The position numbers and the translations under genes were made by a program. The notes under the pieces are model-generated. The model was not told the origin of the DNA, searched no databases, and saw nothing but the letters and a program-made list of their open reading frames with translations. A stretch of DNA of 64,000 nucleotides, taken from assembly GCF_002161595.1 (NCBI RefSeq), contig NZ_NFID01000002.1:124001-188000 (forward strand), in the 5' to 3' direction. How positions within the stretch are numbered: the first letter of the stretch is position 1; every line of letters starts with the position of its first letter. This DNA comes from Gemmiger sp. An50. Lineage in GTDB: Bacteria > Bacillota > Clostridia > Oscillospirales > Ruminococcaceae. Below, one piece after another: positions 43,252-53,131 of the stretch.

Positions 43252-43267
43252 GTTAGCATAATCTAAC
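43252..43267. promoter_or_regulatory. Metal-regulator operator G
   Basis: GTTAGC-ATAA-TCTAAC, 25 nt before the first ECF gene of cassette 1. Confidence 0.7.
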
Positions 43268-43291
43268 TATGTTGAAGGAGAGCGGTACATC

Positions 43292-43891
43292 ATGAACACG
43301 CAGAAAAAAGGGATGACGGGAAAGGACATCATTACGGTGGGAATTTTCTCCGCCATCTACTTTGTCATCAACTTTGCTTTTATGCTTCTCAGCGGTCTGC
43401 ATCCCCTGCTTTGGATCTTGATGCCCGGCCTGATCGCTGTATTTGCGGGGATCCCATTCCTGATGATGTGTACTAAGGTGCCAAAGACCGGCGCAGTGGT
43501 CCTGATGGGCTTTATTACGGCCTTGATCTACTTTGTTACTGGCCAATTTACGGTGGTGATTCTCATTGCTTTTGCGGTGAGCTGCATCCTGGCGGAGCTT
43601 TGCCGGATCTGTAGCCATTACCGGTCTTTCCGTGGCAACGCTTTGGCCTACGTATTTTTCTCGCTGGGGATGATCGGCTCCCCGCTGCCTGTCTGGATCA
43701 TGCGGGACAGCTTTCTGGCGCAGATCAGCCAGCAGGGAATGCCGGAAGCCTATGTCTCCACCTTGGCGGCATTGACTTCTCCGGGCATGATCGTGGTTCT
43801 GGTGGGGGCGCCTATCGTGGGAGCTATTCTGGGTATCCTGCTGGCCAGGGGAATGTTCCGCAAGCACTTTGAGAAGGCGGGGATTCTGTAA
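43292..43891 (+). CDS. ECF transporter S component, MptD family (cassette 1)
   Basis: A 199-residue membrane protein with about six helices, starting KKGMTGKDIITVGIFSAIYF. The T-x-KD-hydrophobic-G-IFSAI opening is shared by all three S components here and marks the MptD/Trep_Strep group of substrate-binding subunits. The ligand is not established; the operator suggests a metal, haem or metallophore. The C-terminus MFRKHFEKAGIL is also shared. Confidence 0.85.
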   Translation: MNTQKKGMTGKDIITVGIFSAIYFVINFAFMLLSGLHPLLWILMPGLIAVFAGIPFLMMCTKVPKTGAVVLMGFITALIYFVTGQFTVVILIAFAVSCILAELCRICSHYRSFRGNALAYVFFSLGMIGSPLPVWIMRDSFLAQISQQGMPEAYVSTLAALTSPGMIVVLVGAPIVGAILGILLARGMFRKHFEKAGIL

Positions 43892-43892
43892 C

Positions 43893-44588
43893 ATGGAGGA
43901 GGCGCAGCGCTGTTTGGTGTTCGACCCCAGGGTGGGGCTTGCTCTGCTGGTCTTCGCCAATCTGGCAGCCTTTAGTGAGCAGCCCTTTTGGATGGAAATG
44001 ACATGGATCGGTTTTCTCCTGCTCCTGATGCTGCTCCATCACTGCTTTGCTATGGCGGGGAAAAGCCTCTTGATTTTCGGGGGAATCCTGTGCCTGCAAT
44101 ACTGGATTCTGCCGGCCGCGCCGGGATGGGCTGCTACCAGCTTCTCTATTTTTGCCAACTATGCCCGCCGGATGATGCCCTGCCTGATGATCGGCTTTCT
44201 GATGCTTCGCCGGACGCCTATGCCTTATTTGGTGGCTGGAATGCGGAAGATCCATTTTCCTCAGAGGCTGATCGTAGCCGTCTCGGTGACGCTGCGGTAC
44301 TTTCCCGCCATTCGGGAAGAGACAGGCTATATCCGGGATGCGATGCGGTTGCGGGGCATCCGGGGATTGGCAAAACTGGAGGGGATCATGGTTCCCCTGA
44401 TGGTCTCCGCCACCGGCACCGCGGAGGAGCTGTCCGCGGCGGCAGTGACACGAGGGATCGAGGACCCGGCGCCTAAGACCAGTCTGGTGGAGCTGCGGGC
44501 CTCGCCGGTGGACGGCGCCGCGTTCCTTGTGGGCGTGGGGTTGACCGCTGCCCTCCTGGCGGTCAAATTGGGGGTGTTTCCATGGTAA
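43893..44588 (+). CDS. ECF transporter T component (cassette 1)
   Basis: A 231-residue membrane subunit that couples the S component to the ATPase. The coupling motifs AMRLRGIRG and AAAVTRGIEDPAP contain the conserved Ala-Arg-Gly type signatures. FDPRVGLALL is the usual start. Placed between S and A with almost no gap. Confidence 0.88.
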   Translation: MEEAQRCLVFDPRVGLALLVFANLAAFSEQPFWMEMTWIGFLLLLMLLHHCFAMAGKSLLIFGGILCLQYWILPAAPGWAATSFSIFANYARRMMPCLMIGFLMLRRTPMPYLVAGMRKIHFPQRLIVAVSVTLRYFPAIREETGYIRDAMRLRGIRGLAKLEGIMVPLMVSATGTAEELSAAAVTRGIEDPAPKTSLVELRASPVDGAAFLVGVGLTAALLAVKLGVFPW

Positions 44589-45964
44589 AGCTGCAGGATG
44601 TATCCTTTTCCTATACAAAAGATGCGGGCACCCTCACCCATGTGGATCTGACCATCAAACCGGGCGAGTGTGTCCTGCTCTGCGGCGCTTCCGGCTGCGG
44701 AAAAACCACCATCACCAAGCTGGTCAACGGCTTGATCCCGGCATTTACGGAGGCCTGCACGCTGACCGGACAGGTCCTGCTCCACGGCGCGCCGGTGCGG
44801 GAACAGCCTCTTTACCAGCTGGCCCGGCAGGTGGGGTCTGTTTTCCAGAACCCCAAAAGTCAGTTTTTCAATCTGGATTCCGACAGCGAGCTGGCTTTTG
44901 GCCTGGAAAACCAGGGTGTGGCCCGGGGCGAGATCCTCCGTCGGCTGGATGATACCACCGACCGCCTGCATCTGAAGCGGTTGAGGGGGCGGAACATCTT
45001 TGCCATGTCGGGCGGAGAAAAGCAGCTGCTGGCCTTTGCCTCGGTCTATGCCATGGGGCCGAAGCTCTACATTCTGGATGAGCCTACGGCCAATTTGGAT
45101 CGGGAAACCATCGAAAGACTCCATGATCAAATCGCATACCTGAAACGTCAGGGGCACACCATTCTCATTGCGGAGCATCGGTTGTACTTTCTGGCGGATC
45201 TCATAGATCGGGCTGTCTATCTGCGGGACGGGATCGTGGAGCGGATCTGGAGCGGAGCAGAATTCCGGCGGCTGGCTGAGACAGAACGGATCGCTCTGGG
45301 TCTTCGCACGCTCACGCCTACTCAGGTGACTCTACCGGCCGCCCGCGCTGCGGGGGAACAGAATGGATTGTCTGTGGAGGGCCTGTACTGCCGGTACAAG
45401 CGGGAGCCGCCGGTATTTCAAAACCTTTCCTTCTCCGCCCGCCCGGGGGAGGTGCTTGCCATCACAGGCGACAACGGCGTTGGAAAGAGTACTCTTTCCC
45501 GCTGCCTGTGCGGCCTGATGCCGGAGAGTGCCGGAACGATCCGCCTCAACGGCCGCGTCCTTGGTCCGAAGCAGCGGCAGCGGATCGCCTACTGCGTCAT
45601 GCAGGATGTGAACCATCAGCTCTTTTCCGACAGTGTGTGGGGAGAGTGTCGGCTGGCTGCGGAAGGGCTCTCCGACCAGCGCATTCAGGAGGTATTGGAC
45701 CGACTCCATTTGCTTGCGTTCCGGGAAAAGCACCCTATGGCCCTCTCCGGCGGGCAGAAGCAGCGTTTGGCGGTGGCTACCGCCATGCTGTCCCAAAAGC
45801 CGCTGCTGGTATTCGACGAGCCCACCAGTGGTCTGGACTATGCAAGAATGCAGGAAGTGGCCTGTTGCGCACGGGAACTGGCGGACGGGGGGCGGGTGGT
45901 TCTGGTGGTGACACATGACCGCGAATTTCTCCAGTGCGCCTGTGATCGAGTCCTGGAACTTTGA
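44582..45964 (+). CDS. ECF transporter ATPase, two ATPase domains fused (cassette 1)
   Basis: A 460-residue protein with two ABC ATPase domains: Walker A GASGCGKTT and GDNGVGKST, signatures MSGGEKQLLAF and LSGGQKQRLAVATA, Walker B YILDEPTANLD and LVFDEPTSGLD. The tandem fusion does the work of EcfA1 plus EcfA2. It overlaps the T gene by 7 nt. Confidence 0.92.
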   Translation: MVKLQDVSFSYTKDAGTLTHVDLTIKPGECVLLCGASGCGKTTITKLVNGLIPAFTEACTLTGQVLLHGAPVREQPLYQLARQVGSVFQNPKSQFFNLDSDSELAFGLENQGVARGEILRRLDDTTDRLHLKRLRGRNIFAMSGGEKQLLAFASVYAMGPKLYILDEPTANLDRETIERLHDQIAYLKRQGHTILIAEHRLYFLADLIDRAVYLRDGIVERIWSGAEFRRLAETERIALGLRTLTPTQVTLPAARAAGEQNGLSVEGLYCRYKREPPVFQNLSFSARPGEVLAITGDNGVGKSTLSRCLCGLMPESAGTIRLNGRVLGPKQRQRIAYCVMQDVNHQLFSDSVWGECRLAAEGLSDQRIQEVLDRLHLLAFREKHPMALSGGQKQRLAVATAMLSQKPLLVFDEPTSGLDYARMQEVACCARELADGGRVVLVVTHDREFLQCACDRVLEL

Positions 45965-45982
45965 GAAAGGAGCTGAGCCGCA

Positions 45983-46963
45983 GTGGCATTGTTACAGGAC
46001 AGCCAGCCGGATCTGCGCCTCTTGGCCAAGAGCGGTGGGTGCAGCGTTTATCAGCTGCGAAATGAGAGCGGCGAGGGAACCATGACCGTCTACGAGGTGT
46101 TCCCCGGCGCTACCATCCTGTATAACGATTTCCACATGGCCTATTGCGACTCCTCTTTTGAGACCCGGCAGGATCTCCTCTGCATCGACTATTGCCGGGA
46201 GGGCCGGATGGAATACGCTGTGGGCAACGACGCGTTCTCCTATGTGGAGGCAGGTGACCTGAAAGTGGATCGCCGCCTGAAGCACAAAGGATACTTTTCT
46301 CTCCCGTTGTCCCACTATCATGGCATCTCCATGTGCTTTGACCTGTCCATGGCACCCGTGGAACTGGCTCGTCTGGCGGGAGACTATCCTTTGGATCTGG
46401 CCGCCATTCAGCGGAAATTCTGCCCGGATGCCCGGCCGCAGGTCATTCATGGCGCACCCTCGGTGGATCACATTTTCCAGGAGCTTTGTGCCGTACCGGA
46501 GCGGATCAAAATGCCCTACTTCCGGGTAAAGATTCTGGAGCTGCTGCTGTATCTCGACGCCCTGGAATTGGGAAGCGGAACGGAAAAACCGTATTTTTAC
46601 CGTTCCCAGGTAGAAACGGTAAAGGCCATCCGCTCCTATCTGGTGGAGCATCTGGAGCAGCATATCACATTGGAGGCTCTGTCCAGACAGTACCAGATAC
46701 CTTTGACCACCATGAAGGCCTGCTTCAAAAGTGTATATGGCAGTCCGGTGAACACCTATATGCGGGCACTGCGGATGGATCGGGCGGCTCTGCTGCTTCG
46801 AAAAGAACCGGAGGCCAGCGTTACAGAGATCGCCGGAGCGGTGGGCTATGATAGCGCAAGCAAATTTGCCGCGGCTTTCCGGGCGGTGAAGGGACAAACT
46901 CCGTTGGAATATCGACGGGGAGGCGGGAACCCCGTTCTCTCTTTTCCTGACGAAACGGAGTGA
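45983..46963 (+). CDS. AraC-family regulator (cassette 1)
   Basis: A 326-residue regulator. The C-terminal two HTH motifs are clear: LEALSRQYQIPLTTMKACFK and VTEIAGAVGYDSASKFAAAF followed by PLEYRR. The N-terminus is a sensor of the YbtA/PchR kind. The GTG at 45983 follows AAAGGAG. It lies in the operon behind the ECF genes and ahead of ABC pair 3, an arrangement like siderophore-receptor regulators that detect the imported ligand. Confidence 0.88.
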   Translation: MALLQDSQPDLRLLAKSGGCSVYQLRNESGEGTMTVYEVFPGATILYNDFHMAYCDSSFETRQDLLCIDYCREGRMEYAVGNDAFSYVEAGDLKVDRRLKHKGYFSLPLSHYHGISMCFDLSMAPVELARLAGDYPLDLAAIQRKFCPDARPQVIHGAPSVDHIFQELCAVPERIKMPYFRVKILELLLYLDALELGSGTEKPYFYRSQVETVKAIRSYLVEHLEQHITLEALSRQYQIPLTTMKACFKSVYGSPVNTYMRALRMDRAALLLRKEPEASVTEIAGAVGYDSASKFAAAFRAVKGQTPLEYRRGGGNPVLSFPDETE

Positions 46964-47008
46964 TGCCGGCCGGGCGGAGCGGCAAGCACGGGTAAGAACC
47001 GATACAAT

Positions 47009-47047
47009 AGGGCATGGTGAGAGATGTCTCACCATGCCCTATTTTTT
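47009..47047 (+). terminator. Terminator or attenuator inside cassette 1
   Basis: A perfect 14-bp stem (AGGGCATGGTGAGA / TCTCACCATGCCCT) with a 4-nt loop, followed by ATTTTTT. It separates the AraC gene from ABC pair 3, although no separate operator or clear promoter follows. Confidence 0.85.
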
Positions 47048-47062
47048 GAAAGGAGTGGTTTT

Positions 47063-48820
47063 GTGAAACAACGCAGCTGGCTGGCCATCCTGCTCTCCTT
47101 TGCCGGTCCCTGCCGGGGAAAGCTGGTCTTGTCTGTTATATGCGCAATTATCAGCGTGGTGGGGGGCTTTGTGCCGTATCTGGGGGTCTATGAGATCCTT
47201 CGCCTGTTTATCCATCAGTCGGCCTCCGGAACGGAGCTTCTCCGATGGGCTGGAGTGTGTCTGGCGGGATATACGGTCAAGGTGGCTTTTTACGCCTTTT
47301 CTACTATGCTGGCTCATGTGTCTGCCTACACCATTTTGGAGGGCCTGCGCCGTCAAGTGGCCCATAAGCTGATGCACGCCCCCTTGGGGAGTGTGCTGTC
47401 GAAGCCCGTCGGTTCCCTCAAAAGCACCATCGTGGATCGGATCGAGGACATTGAGCCGCCGCTGGCCCACATGATACCGGAATTGAGTTCCAATGTGCTG
47501 CTGCCCATCGTGGTGGTGATCGCCCTCTTTGCCATGGATTGGCGGATGGGCCTTGCCTCCCTTGCCACGATTCCGGCCGCGCTGATCCCCATGGCGGCGG
47601 GCCTGCGGACTTACAACGAAAAATATGCCGCCTATATGTCGGCCAATGCTCAGGTCAACAGCATTATTGTCGAGTATGTGGAGGGCATCGAGGTGGTAAA
47701 GGCCTTCAACCAGAGCGGTGCCTCCTATGAGAAATTCGTCCGGGCAGTGACCAGTTTTCGTGACTTCACGCTGGATTGGTTCCGCTGCACCTGGAAGTCC
47801 ATGAACCTGTGCCTGTCTATCCTGCCTACCACGCTGCTGGCCACCCTGCCAGTTGGGATCGCCCTGTATCAGACCGGCGTCCTGGACCCGGCCCGGCTGG
47901 CTCTGTGCTTGATGCTGGTGCTGGGTATCGTGTCCCCGCTGGTGCAGGCTGCAGCCTTTCTCAATTCCATGAAGAGCATGGAATTTGCCGTCCGGGACAC
48001 TCGGCATCTGCTGGATCTGGAGGAGCTGCCCGAGGCGTCCGAGCCCGCCCGCCTCTCCGGCAGCGGTATCACTTTGCGGGATGTGTCCTTCTCGTATAGC
48101 GGGAAAGAAGAGGACACTGTGCTGCGTCACATTGATCTGGAACTTCCCGCCGGTACCTTCACCGCTCTGGTGGGTCCCTCCGGCGGCGGCAAATCTACGG
48201 CAGCCCGGCTTATCGCCCGGTTCTGGGATGTGACGGATGGCCGCATTGCCATAGGCGGTGTGGATATTCGGAATCTCACACTGAAGCAGCTGGCGGATCA
48301 GGTCAGTTTCGTGACACAGGACAATTTCCTCTTTGACTGCTCTCTGAAAGAAAACATTCGATTGGGGAAGCCGGACGCCACGGAGGAGGAAGTTTGGGCG
48401 GCTGCCCGGGCCGCTCAGTGTGAGGAATTTTTAGAACGGCTGGAGCATGGATGGGATACCCCAGCGGGTGAAGCGGGCAAGCAGCTCTCCGGTGGGGAGC
48501 GGCAGCGGATCGCCATCGCCCGCGCGATTCTGAAGGACGCCCCCATTGTCATTCTGGACGAGGCCACCGCCTTTACCGATCCGGAGAATGAGGACAAGAT
48601 CCAGCGTTCCCTGATGGCGCTCTCCCAGGGGAAAACGCTGCTGGTTATTGCCCACCGGCTGAGCACGATTCAGAACGCCGACCAGATCGTGGTGCTGGAG
48701 AAAGGCCGTATTGTGGACAAAGGCACACAGCCGGAGCTGCTCAGCCGATGCCCGCTATATCAAAAGCTATGGCAGGCCCATGTGGGTGCCCAGAATTGGG
48801 CAGTTGGAAAGGAGGCTTGA
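47063..48820 (+). CDS. ABC transporter half (pair 3, first gene)
   Basis: A 585-residue exporter-fold half transporter with Walker A GPSGGGKST, signature LSGGERQRIAIARAILKDAP and Walker B VILDEATAFTD. The GTG at 47063 follows GAAAGGAGTGG, directly after the terminator T-run; the longer frame would start inside the hairpin. Closest in layout to the first genes of pairs 1 and 2. Confidence 0.87.
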   Translation: MKQRSWLAILLSFAGPCRGKLVLSVICAIISVVGGFVPYLGVYEILRLFIHQSASGTELLRWAGVCLAGYTVKVAFYAFSTMLAHVSAYTILEGLRRQVAHKLMHAPLGSVLSKPVGSLKSTIVDRIEDIEPPLAHMIPELSSNVLLPIVVVIALFAMDWRMGLASLATIPAALIPMAAGLRTYNEKYAAYMSANAQVNSIIVEYVEGIEVVKAFNQSGASYEKFVRAVTSFRDFTLDWFRCTWKSMNLCLSILPTTLLATLPVGIALYQTGVLDPARLALCLMLVLGIVSPLVQAAAFLNSMKSMEFAVRDTRHLLDLEELPEASEPARLSGSGITLRDVSFSYSGKEEDTVLRHIDLELPAGTFTALVGPSGGGKSTAARLIARFWDVTDGRIAIGGVDIRNLTLKQLADQVSFVTQDNFLFDCSLKENIRLGKPDATEEEVWAAARAAQCEEFLERLEHGWDTPAGEAGKQLSGGERQRIAIARAILKDAPIVILDEATAFTDPENEDKIQRSLMALSQGKTLLVIAHRLSTIQNADQIVVLEKGRIVDKGTQPELLSRCPLYQKLWQAHVGAQNWAVGKEA

Positions 48821-48822
48821 CG

Positions 48823-50568
48823 ATGTTTCAGAGTATGAATCGGATTCTGCGTTGGACAAAGGGGTACCACAGACGGCTGTATCTCGGAAGCCTCTGTTCG
48901 TTTCTTGCCACCTGGGCCGCCGCCGGGCCGGTGATGCTGGCGGCCTGGGCCCTTGGGCTGGTCATCGAGAGTGCCCAGGAGGGGACGGCGCTGGACGCCA
49001 GGCTCCCCTGGCTGTGCCTGGGCGGGATCATCCTGCTGATCGTTCTGCGCTTCGTGTGTGCTTACTGGAAAAACCGGCTCCAGGAGAGTATCGGAACAGA
49101 GCGAGCGGCGCAGCAGCGACTGGAACTGGGTGACCTGCTCAAACGGGTTTCCCTGGGGTATTTCTCCAAGAATAACCTGGGCGACATTCTGGCTGCTCTG
49201 ACCACGGAGCTGAGCACCCTGGAGCTGCAGAGCATGAAGATGGTAGATGCGGTCATCAACGGCTATCTGCAGGTTCTGGTCATCGTTTTGTGCATGGCTT
49301 TCTTCTGCCCGGAGGCGGCGCTGGTGGCAGTAGTGGGCGTGCTGCTGTCCGCCTTTGCCCTCCGCGGCATCGGGCGGCAGAGTGCCCGCACCGCTCCGGT
49401 GGGACATCGGGCCCAAGAGGCATTGTCCGGGGCGGCCATTGAATACATTCACGGCCTGTCCGTGGTCAAATCCTTCGGACAGGAGGGGGTGTCCTCCCAG
49501 CGGTTTTTTGAGGTGTGCCGGGCCAATAAGGACATCCGGATCAAAAACGAGTTTGGCTTTGTGCCCTGGAACTGTCTGCACCTCATTTCCCTGAAGGCCG
49601 CAGCTGTTGGCCTGGTGCTCACCGCCGGCTGGCAGACTATGAACGGAACCTTGGAGCTGCCGGTGCTCCTGATGGCTGCCATGTTTTCCTTCACGATCTT
49701 CGGCAGTGTGGAGTCCATCAACGACGCCGCCCACATCCTTTCTGTCACGGACTCGGTGCTGGACCGTCTGGAAGAACTGGAGGGAACGGAACTGCCGGAT
49801 CAGGATGGGAAAGACATCTCTTTGGAGCATTACGACATCTGCTTCGACCATGTCTCCTTCGGTTACGGAACACGGGAGGTGATCCACGATGTTTCCTTCC
49901 GGTTGCCGCAGAACAGTGCCACCGCCATTGTAGGGCCGTCCGGCAGCGGGAAGAGCACCCTCTGCGCGCTGCTGGCCCGGTTTTATGATGTGGATCAGGG
50001 ACGCATCATCGTGGGCGGCCATGACATCCGGGAGATGACCTGCGACAGCCTCCTGCGCAACATTGCCATGGTATTTCAGAATGTGTATCTGTTCCACGAC
50101 ACCATCCGCAATAACATCCGCTTCGGCCGCCCGGACGCCGCTGAGGAGGAAGTGATCGCCGCGGCCAAAGCGGCCCGCTGCCATGACTTCATCATGGCGC
50201 TGCCCCAAGGGTACGACACCATGGTGGGAGAAGGCGGCTCCAACCTCTCCGGCGGAGAAAAGCAGCGCATTTCCATTGCCCGGTGTCTGCTGAAGGACGC
50301 CCCCATCATCATTCTCGATGAGGCCACCGCCAGCGTGGACCCGGAGAATGAGCATGAGATCCAGGAGGCGCTCTCTGCTCTGGTGCGGGGAAAGACTATC
50401 ATCACCATCGCCCACCGTCTGGCTACGATCCAAAACGCAGACCGGATTTTAGTGGTGGAGGATGGCCGCATTGCTCAGCATGGCACCCATCAGGAGCTGA
50501 TGAGCCAAGAGGGAACTTACCGGAACTTTATCGAGATCCGACAGCGGGCTGAGGGCTGGCGGATATAA
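48823..50568 (+). CDS. ABC transporter half (pair 3, second gene)
   Basis: A 581-residue partner with Walker A GPSGSGKST, signature LSGGEKQRISIARCLLKDAP and Walker B IILDEATASVD. It starts 2 nt after the first gene; GGAGGCTTGACG is its ribosome site and lies inside the preceding gene. A perfect palindromic terminator follows. Confidence 0.88.
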   Translation: MFQSMNRILRWTKGYHRRLYLGSLCSFLATWAAAGPVMLAAWALGLVIESAQEGTALDARLPWLCLGGIILLIVLRFVCAYWKNRLQESIGTERAAQQRLELGDLLKRVSLGYFSKNNLGDILAALTTELSTLELQSMKMVDAVINGYLQVLVIVLCMAFFCPEAALVAVVGVLLSAFALRGIGRQSARTAPVGHRAQEALSGAAIEYIHGLSVVKSFGQEGVSSQRFFEVCRANKDIRIKNEFGFVPWNCLHLISLKAAAVGLVLTAGWQTMNGTLELPVLLMAAMFSFTIFGSVESINDAAHILSVTDSVLDRLEELEGTELPDQDGKDISLEHYDICFDHVSFGYGTREVIHDVSFRLPQNSATAIVGPSGSGKSTLCALLARFYDVDQGRIIVGGHDIREMTCDSLLRNIAMVFQNVYLFHDTIRNNIRFGRPDAAEEEVIAAAKAARCHDFIMALPQGYDTMVGEGGSNLSGGEKQRISIARCLLKDAPIIILDEATASVDPENEHEIQEALSALVRGKTIITIAHRLATIQNADRILVVEDGRIAQHGTHQELMSQEGTYRNFIEIRQRAEGWRI

Positions 50569-50572
50569 AATA

Positions 50573-50613
50573 AGTATGTGGGGAGGCAGATCTGCCTCCC
50601 CACATACTGTTTT
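50573..50613. terminator. Terminator between convergent ABC pair 3 and AraC gene
   Basis: A 36-nt perfect palindrome (AGTATGTGGGGAGGCAGA and its complement) followed by GTTTTG. Confidence 0.8.
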
Positions 50614-50642
50614 GGGATGATTCTTTGGATTTTGGCTTTGTA

Positions 50643-51608
50643 TCACTTTCGCTTTGCCATTTTCCTGTACTCCAGCGGGAGCAGGCCGGTGCTTCTTCGA
50701 AACAGTTCCGCAAACCGGCTGGATGTAGAATATCCTATCGTTTGAGCAATCTGACCAATTTGCAGATCGGTATGAGCCAGCAGATATTCTGCCTGACTCA
50801 TGCGGCGCTGCTGTATATACTCTGTGATCGTGCAGCCATAGACCTTCTTGAAGCTGCTTTTGAGCTTTGTCGTACCCATGCAGGCAATTTGTGCCAGGCG
50901 TTCTATGGGCACTTCACCAGCGTAATGATCACTCAGATAGGCCGCTACGGTTTGAATCCGTTCCAAATCCTGAGAAACCAGTTTGTGATCTGAAACTGAA
51001 CGCTTTTTTTGATATTCAACCACCAGAGAGAGCGCCTCGGCTACCTTGCTCTCATAATAGAGTTTAGCTGCAATTCCGGTTCCACGGTAGCTCTGTAGTT
51101 CTGATAGAAGCCGGTACATTTCCGGGAAATCTGTTGTTTGGTCGATTTCCCGAAAAGCCTCGATGGGATTCCGATATTCTTCCGGATACTGTTTTTTCAG
51201 ATAGTCTTCATAATATGCGGGGGTGATCTCGATGCCTATGGATCGAACCGGTATATTTTTGTGGACGATTACTTGATATGGCTTGTATCCGCCCACATAG
51301 GTCTTGATACATCCGGCTGACAACCGGCGATACGGAGACAACTCTTCACCGGAGATGGAATCGTAACGGGTAATACTGAGACATTCCGGGAGATCAAATT
51401 CCAGCATAAAATCCTTATTGAAAGAGAAGTTGTGTATCTTGATGTCGAACAGATCCCTTTGCCCGTAGGTCCAATAGGAACCTTCGCCAACTTCCGGAGA
51501 TAGCTTCCAGCAAAGCCCCAGAGGACCATACTGATCATTATCTGGTTCCGGTACAAAACCGTGCTTTTTCAGTAATGGCGCATAGTATTGCTCGATGATA
51601 CTGGTCAT
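50643..51608 (-). CDS. AraC-family regulator (cassette 2)
   Basis: A 321-residue regulator with a sensor N-terminus (GLCWKLSPEVGEGSYWTYGQ, RDLFDIKIHNFSF) and a C-terminal double HTH (LAQIACMGTTKLKSSFKKVY, IGQIAQTIGYSTSSRFAELF, PLEYRKM). It is divergent from ECF cassette 2 across operator H and is a paralogue of the regulator at 54702. The start at 51608 gives MTSIIEQYY; a longer frame lacks a ribosome site. Confidence 0.88.
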   Translation of the reverse strand: MTSIIEQYYAPLLKKHGFVPEPDNDQYGPLGLCWKLSPEVGEGSYWTYGQRDLFDIKIHNFSFNKDFMLEFDLPECLSITRYDSISGEELSPYRRLSAGCIKTYVGGYKPYQVIVHKNIPVRSIGIEITPAYYEDYLKKQYPEEYRNPIEAFREIDQTTDFPEMYRLLSELQSYRGTGIAAKLYYESKVAEALSLVVEYQKKRSVSDHKLVSQDLERIQTVAAYLSDHYAGEVPIERLAQIACMGTTKLKSSFKKVYGCTITEYIQQRRMSQAEYLLAHTDLQIGQIAQTIGYSTSSRFAELFRRSTGLLPLEYRKMAKRK

Positions 51609-51724
51609 TACAATAGATACGCCTCCCTTGTTTTGCAATGATTAGACGAATTTTTGAAATGATAGGACGAACCTTACTCCAAATGATTGAAAGCAGATTA
51701 AACATGGTGTAATTATATATAACG

Positions 51725-51740
51725 GTTAGCCACATCTAAC
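51725..51740. promoter_or_regulatory. Metal-regulator operator H
   Basis: GTTAGC-CACA-TCTAAC between the divergent AraC gene and ECF cassette 2. Confidence 0.7.
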
Positions 51741-51797
51741 CAAAGGATAGCATACCTATCTCATAAAGTCAACGCATTGCAAAATAGGAGGATCAAC

Positions 51798-52409
51798 ATG
51801 AGCAATCAAATCAATCCCGCAAAAAAGAGTCTCACTATCAAGGATCTTGTGACAACCGGCATTTTCAGCGCAATTTTCTTGGTGTTTACCATGATCGGCG
51901 GTATTTTCTTTGCACCAAACCCGGTTTTGACATTCTATATGCCGATGGGTGCAGCATTGCTGTGCGGCCCTGTATATCTTCTGATGATCGCCAAGGTGCA
52001 GAAGCGGTGGAGCGTCACCATTCTTGGTATCATTATGGGGATCATCTGGTTCGTTACCGGAATGCACTGGGCTTTTTCTTTAGGCTATATCGGAATGGGA
52101 ATTATCGCCGATCTGGTAGCTGGCGCGGGAGATTACCGCAATAAGGCGGTCAATCTGCTGTCCTATATGCTGATGTCGCTGGGCGGCGTTTACACCTATG
52201 TGGTGTTTTTTATTGATCCGCAAGGCTGGGCCAGCACGATGCTGGAAAACGGCACGGAACAGTCCTATATTGACACAATGAGCGCGTCTGCTCCCTCCTG
52301 GCTGTTGGCTGTCATCATTATCGGAACGCTGGCGATTGCTGCGTTCAGTGGTTGGATTGGTGGAAAGCTGCTGAAAAAGCAGTTTGAAAAGGCTGGGATC
52401 ACCGCATGA
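51798..52409 (+). CDS. ECF transporter S component, MptD family (cassette 2)
   Basis: A 203-residue membrane protein starting MSNQINPAKKSLTIKDLVTT then GIFSAIFLVF, with the C-terminal LLKKQFEKAGITA seen in cassette 1. About six helices. Start at 51798 after AGGAGGATCAAC. It overlaps the T gene by 4 nt. Confidence 0.85.
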   Translation: MSNQINPAKKSLTIKDLVTTGIFSAIFLVFTMIGGIFFAPNPVLTFYMPMGAALLCGPVYLLMIAKVQKRWSVTILGIIMGIIWFVTGMHWAFSLGYIGMGIIADLVAGAGDYRNKAVNLLSYMLMSLGGVYTYVVFFIDPQGWASTMLENGTEQSYIDTMSASAPSWLLAVIIIGTLAIAAFSGWIGGKLLKKQFEKAGITA

Positions 52410-53131
52410 TTGGCGGAGCGTTATCCAGGCGTGGACTGTGGCTGGACCCCAGAACGAAGATATTATTGCTCCTGTTGTGTATCCTTTCTGCCATGATGGC
52501 TCCATCCTTATTCTACGAACTGGGTCTTGTGGTGCTGATTGGACTGCTCGGCATTTGTTTTGGAAAGTGGAGGTATGCCTGGAAGGGAGTACTGTTCTAT
52601 GCGCTGATCGTTCTGCTCACCTTCTGGATTATGGATACCATGACCGGAACTTGGCGCACCATGTTTATCGCTTTTTTAGGGTTGTTCCATAAGGTCTACC
52701 CCTGCGGGATGCTGTCCGGCATTGTCATCTCCACTACAAAGGTCAGCGAATTTCTCTCGGCGATGAATCGCATCCATGCACCCCAAAAGCTGGTAATCCC
52801 CTTGGCGGTCATGCTGCGTTATATCCCTACTATTCAGGAGGATTGGCGGTTTATCAAGGACGCAATGCGGATGCGGGACGTCTCGCCTTCGCTTAAGGGG
52901 TTCCTGACGCATCCCGGAATAACGGTGGAGTGTATCTATGTTCCGTTGATGATGGCGGCATCCAAAGCGGCGGATGAACTGTCCATCGCTTCTATCACCC
53001 GCGGCATTGAAAACCCAAAGCCTCGAACTTGTCTGGTGCAGATCCATATCGGGTTGATGGATATTGCGGCAGTCTTTTGCTTTGCAGGCGCACTGGCTGT
53101 CGGGCTTTATGGAAAGGGGATGCTGGGATGA
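52406..53131 (+). CDS. ECF transporter T component (cassette 2)
   Basis: A 241-residue coupling subunit: LDPRTKILLLLLC start, KDAMRMRDVSPS and IASITRGIENPKPRT coupling motifs. Overlaps S and A genes by 4 nt each. Confidence 0.88.
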   Translation: MIGGALSRRGLWLDPRTKILLLLLCILSAMMAPSLFYELGLVVLIGLLGICFGKWRYAWKGVLFYALIVLLTFWIMDTMTGTWRTMFIAFLGLFHKVYPCGMLSGIVISTTKVSEFLSAMNRIHAPQKLVIPLAVMLRYIPTIQEDWRFIKDAMRMRDVSPSLKGFLTHPGITVECIYVPLMMAASKAADELSIASITRGIENPKPRTCLVQIHIGLMDIAAVFCFAGALAVGLYGKGMLG

